From assembly GCA_041608775.1 (NCBI GenBank), contig JBFISC010000186.1, positions 1-7,037 of the forward strand: a stretch of 7,037 bases of DNA, read 5' to 3'. Shown piece by piece: positions 5,857-7,037 of this stretch (position 1 is the stretch's first letter; each line of letters starts with the position of its first letter). A program made the position numbers and the translations under genes. The notes under the pieces were generated by a model. The model was not told where the DNA came from. It saw only the letters and a list, made by a program, of their open reading frames with translations, and did no database searches. The stretch comes from UBA7803 sp041608775. GTDB lineage: Bacteria; Pseudomonadota; Gammaproteobacteria; Pseudomonadales; Azotimanducaceae.

Positions 5857-6273
5857 TCAACCCTTCACCACCGGCAGGTTCTGGTTGCGCCACTCCACCA
5901 TGCCGCCAGCGAGCCGGCTGACGTTCTCGAACCCCTGTTTGCGCAGCAGGGTTCCGGCGGCGCCGGAGCTCTGGCCCATCTTGCAGGCGACCACGATCGG
6001 GCGCTCGCGGAACTTCTTCAGCTCGTCGAGTCGACCTTCGAGACTGGCATTGGGGATGTTGACCGCGTCGACGATGTGGCCGGCCTGGAATTCCTTACGC
6101 TCGCGGATGTCGACGATCACGGCACCCTCACGGTTGACCAGATCCACCAGCTGCTGAGGGCTCACCGAGCGCCCACCGCGTCGCGTCTCGTTGCGGACGA
6201 ACAGTGCGAGCAGCAGCACGAAGGTACCGACCAGGAACGGATGGTTGCCGATAAACTCGAGAAATCTTTGCAT
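5857..6273 (-). CDS. Membrane-anchored rhodanese-like protein (YibN type)
   Basis: A 138-residue protein with one N-terminal membrane span (about 9-27) and a single rhodanese domain (about 36-135) facing the cytoplasm by the positive-inside rule (RNETRRGGR follows the span). The domain has VDIRERKEFQAGHIVDAVNI (54-73), the active-site loop with Cys97 (VVACKMGQSS) and the closing LAGGMVEWRNQNLP (121-134). Cys97 would carry the persulfide in sulfur transfer; the physiological acceptor is not known for this family. Size, anchor and the neighbours secB and gpmI match E. coli YibN. The start ATG has no clear Shine-Dalgarno, but a shorter start would remove the membrane anchor. grxC, which lies between yibN and secB in E. 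coli, is absent. A perfect TATAAT lies 41 nt upstream of the start. Confidence 0.92.
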   Translation of the reverse strand: MQRFLEFIGNHPFLVGTFVLLLALFVRNETRRGGRSVSPQQLVDLVNREGAVIVDIRERKEFQAGHIVDAVNIPNASLEGRLDELKKFRERPIVVACKMGQSSGAAGTLLRKQGFENVSRLAGGMVEWRNQNLPVVKG

Positions 6274-6314
6274 CGGGGGCTTGCGGCTCGGGTGGGCACT
6301 TACAAAACCGCGCG

Positions 6315-6320
6315 ATTATA
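6315..6320 (-). promoter_or_regulatory. -10 box (TATAAT) of the rhodanese-secB operon
   Basis: The minus strand reads TATAAT, identical to the sigma70 -10 consensus and rare in such GC-rich DNA. Transcription would start near 6308, giving a leader of about 35 nt. The -35 position (6338-6343) falls inside the palindrome and is a poor match to TTGACA. Confidence 0.55.
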
Positions 6321-6336
6321 CACACCTGCCCCGGCA

Positions 6337-6354
6337 GCCGAACCCGGGTTCGGC
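6337..6354. repeat. Perfect 18-bp palindrome, candidate operator
   Basis: GCCGAACCCGGGTTCGGC equals its own reverse complement over all 18 bases and has no spacer. It sits between two divergent -10 candidates and overlaps both predicted -35 positions, where a dimeric regulator could act on both genes. It has no T-run, so it is not an intrinsic terminator. I do not recognise it as the site of a known regulator. Confidence 0.5.
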
Positions 6355-6403
6355 GATGGCGAGTCTGCTAAACTGCGGCGCCTCGCGGTTGGGCAGCACG
6401 ACC

Positions 6404-7037
6404 ATGAAGAAGACCACCCTGCTGGTCGTTCTCGACGGCTTCGGCTACAGCGAGAGCGACGACGCCAACGCCATTTCCGCCGCCAGCACGCCGCACTGGG
6501 ACCGCCTGTGGTCCGAGCGCCCGCACACGCTGATCTCCGGCTCGGGCGGCGACGTCGGGCTGCCGGACGGGCAGATGGGCAACTCCGAGGTCGGGCACAT
6601 GAACCTCGGCGCGGGCCGGGTGGTGTACCAGGATCTCACCCGCATCAACCGAGCCATCGTTCAGGGTGAGTTCCAGCGCAACCGCTCCCTCAATCGTGCC
6701 TTCGACCGCGCGAAGAAACGCGGCGGAGCGCTGCACGTGATGGGGCTGCTGTCGCCGGGCGGCGTGCACAGCCACGAGGATCAGCTTTTTGCCTGCATCG
6801 AGATGGCCGTCGCGGCCGGGGTCGAGCGGGTCTACCTGCATGCCTTCCTGGATGGCCGCGATACGCCGCCACGCAGCGCGTTGGCGTCCCTGGAGAAAGC
6901 CAGCGAGCTCTGCCGGCGCCTGGGCAACGCGTCCGTCGCCTCCATCGTCGGCCGCTACTTCGCCATGGACCGCGACCGCCGCTGGGACCGGATCGAACGC
7001 GCCTACAACCTGCTGACCCGTGGGGAAGCACCGTTTC
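6404..7037 (+). CDS. gpmI: 2,3-bisphosphoglycerate-independent phosphoglycerate mutase, N-terminal part (3' end outside window)
   Basis: The first 211 codons of a protein normally of about 510 residues; the frame is open at the window end. It interconverts 3- and 2-phosphoglycerate in glycolysis and gluconeogenesis, in the cytoplasm, with two Mn2+ ions. Metal ligand Asp11 (LVVLDGFGY) and catalytic Ser61 (QMGNSEVGHMNLGAGRVVYQ, 58-76) are present. So are His122 (GGVHSHEDQL), the substrate-binding LDGRDTPP (149-156, Arg152/Asp153) and GRYFAMDRDRRWDR (183-196, Arg184/Arg190). These line up with an offset of one on the Geobacillus stearothermophilus residues as I recall them (Asp12, Ser62, His123, Asp154, Arg185, Arg191). 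The phosphatase-like half after about residue 310 is not in the window. The ATG is chosen because MKKTTLLVVLDGFG is the normal N-terminus; its ribosome binding site is weak. It diverges from the rhodanese gene as E. coli gpmM does from yibN. Confidence 0.96.
   Translation, partial: MKKTTLLVVLDGFGYSESDDANAISAASTPHWDRLWSERPHTLISGSGGDVGLPDGQMGNSEVGHMNLGAGRVVYQDLTRINRAIVQGEFQRNRSLNRAFDRAKKRGGALHVMGLLSPGGVHSHEDQLFACIEMAVAAGVERVYLHAFLDGRDTPPRSALASLEKASELCRRLGNASVASIVGRYFAMDRDRRWDRIERAYNLLTRGEAPF

Larger units (their letters stand above)
6274..6403. promoter_or_regulatory. Divergent promoter region rhodanese-secB / gpmI
   Basis: The 130 nt hold no gene. On the minus strand TATAAT (6320-6315) is a perfect -10 box for the rhodanese-secB operon, and on the plus strand TAAACT (6369-6374) is a weaker -10 candidate (4 of 6) for gpmI. 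Neither has a good -35 box. Between them lies a perfect 18-bp palindrome (6337-6354) covering the positions where both -35 boxes would fall with 17-nt spacers. Confidence 0.5.

Noticed and set aside
5689..6669. 326-codon open frame on the plus strand through secB, rhodanese, the intergenic region and gpmI
   Set aside because: It crosses three well-supported genes in another frame and a promoter region; no domain is visible.

Overview
The window looks like a chromosomal segment of a GC-rich gammaproteobacterium. It has SecB, a membrane rhodanese, TrmL and a 2,3-BPG-independent phosphoglycerate mutase in a neighbourhood resembling the E. coli gpmM/yibN/secB/trmL region. It also carries a block of MSHA-type (type IV pilus-like) assembly genes. 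Codon third positions are mostly G or C and genes are packed with 4-nt overlaps. I cannot name the genus.

Layout: (a) 1-402 (+) is the 3' end of a repeat protein of the secreted beta-propeller kind; its last ~20 codons lose the codon bias of the rest. (b) 4810 down to 448 (-) is a five-gene operon, mshI - mshI2/pilN-like - mshJ - mshK - mshL. It encodes the inner-membrane assembly platform and the outer-membrane secretin of an MSHA-type pilus. (c) 427-281 (-), 20 nt past mshL, is a previously easy-to-miss 48-codon single-membrane-span ORF with a strong ribosome binding site; it overlaps the end of gene (a) on the other strand. (d) 4884-5348 (+) is trmL, divergent from mshI across 73 nt. (e) 6273 down to 5352 (-) is a rhodanese-secB pair, convergent with trmL at a gap of only 3 nt. 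(f) 6404 to the window end (+) is the first 211 codons of gpmI, divergent from the rhodanese gene across 130 nt that contains a perfect 18-bp palindrome.

How the genes fit together: MshI (PilM-like, cytoplasmic), the PilN-like protein, MshJ (PilO/GspM-like) and MshK (PilP/GspC-like) should form the chain from the cytoplasmic face through the periplasm to the MshL secretin. The motors, platform protein and pilins (mshM, mshN, mshE, mshG, mshA and others), which follow mshL in Vibrio, are absent here: the strand changes right after mshL. The right half is housekeeping: wobble-base methylation, export chaperone, a sulfurtransferase-like protein and glycolysis.

The most interesting observations are the small membrane ORF coupled to mshL, the signs of a rearrangement or lost stop codon where the MSHA operon meets the repeat protein, and the palindrome lying over the expected -35 regions of both divergent promoters at gpmI. 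I saw no RNA gene, CRISPR array, insertion sequence or complete novel system.
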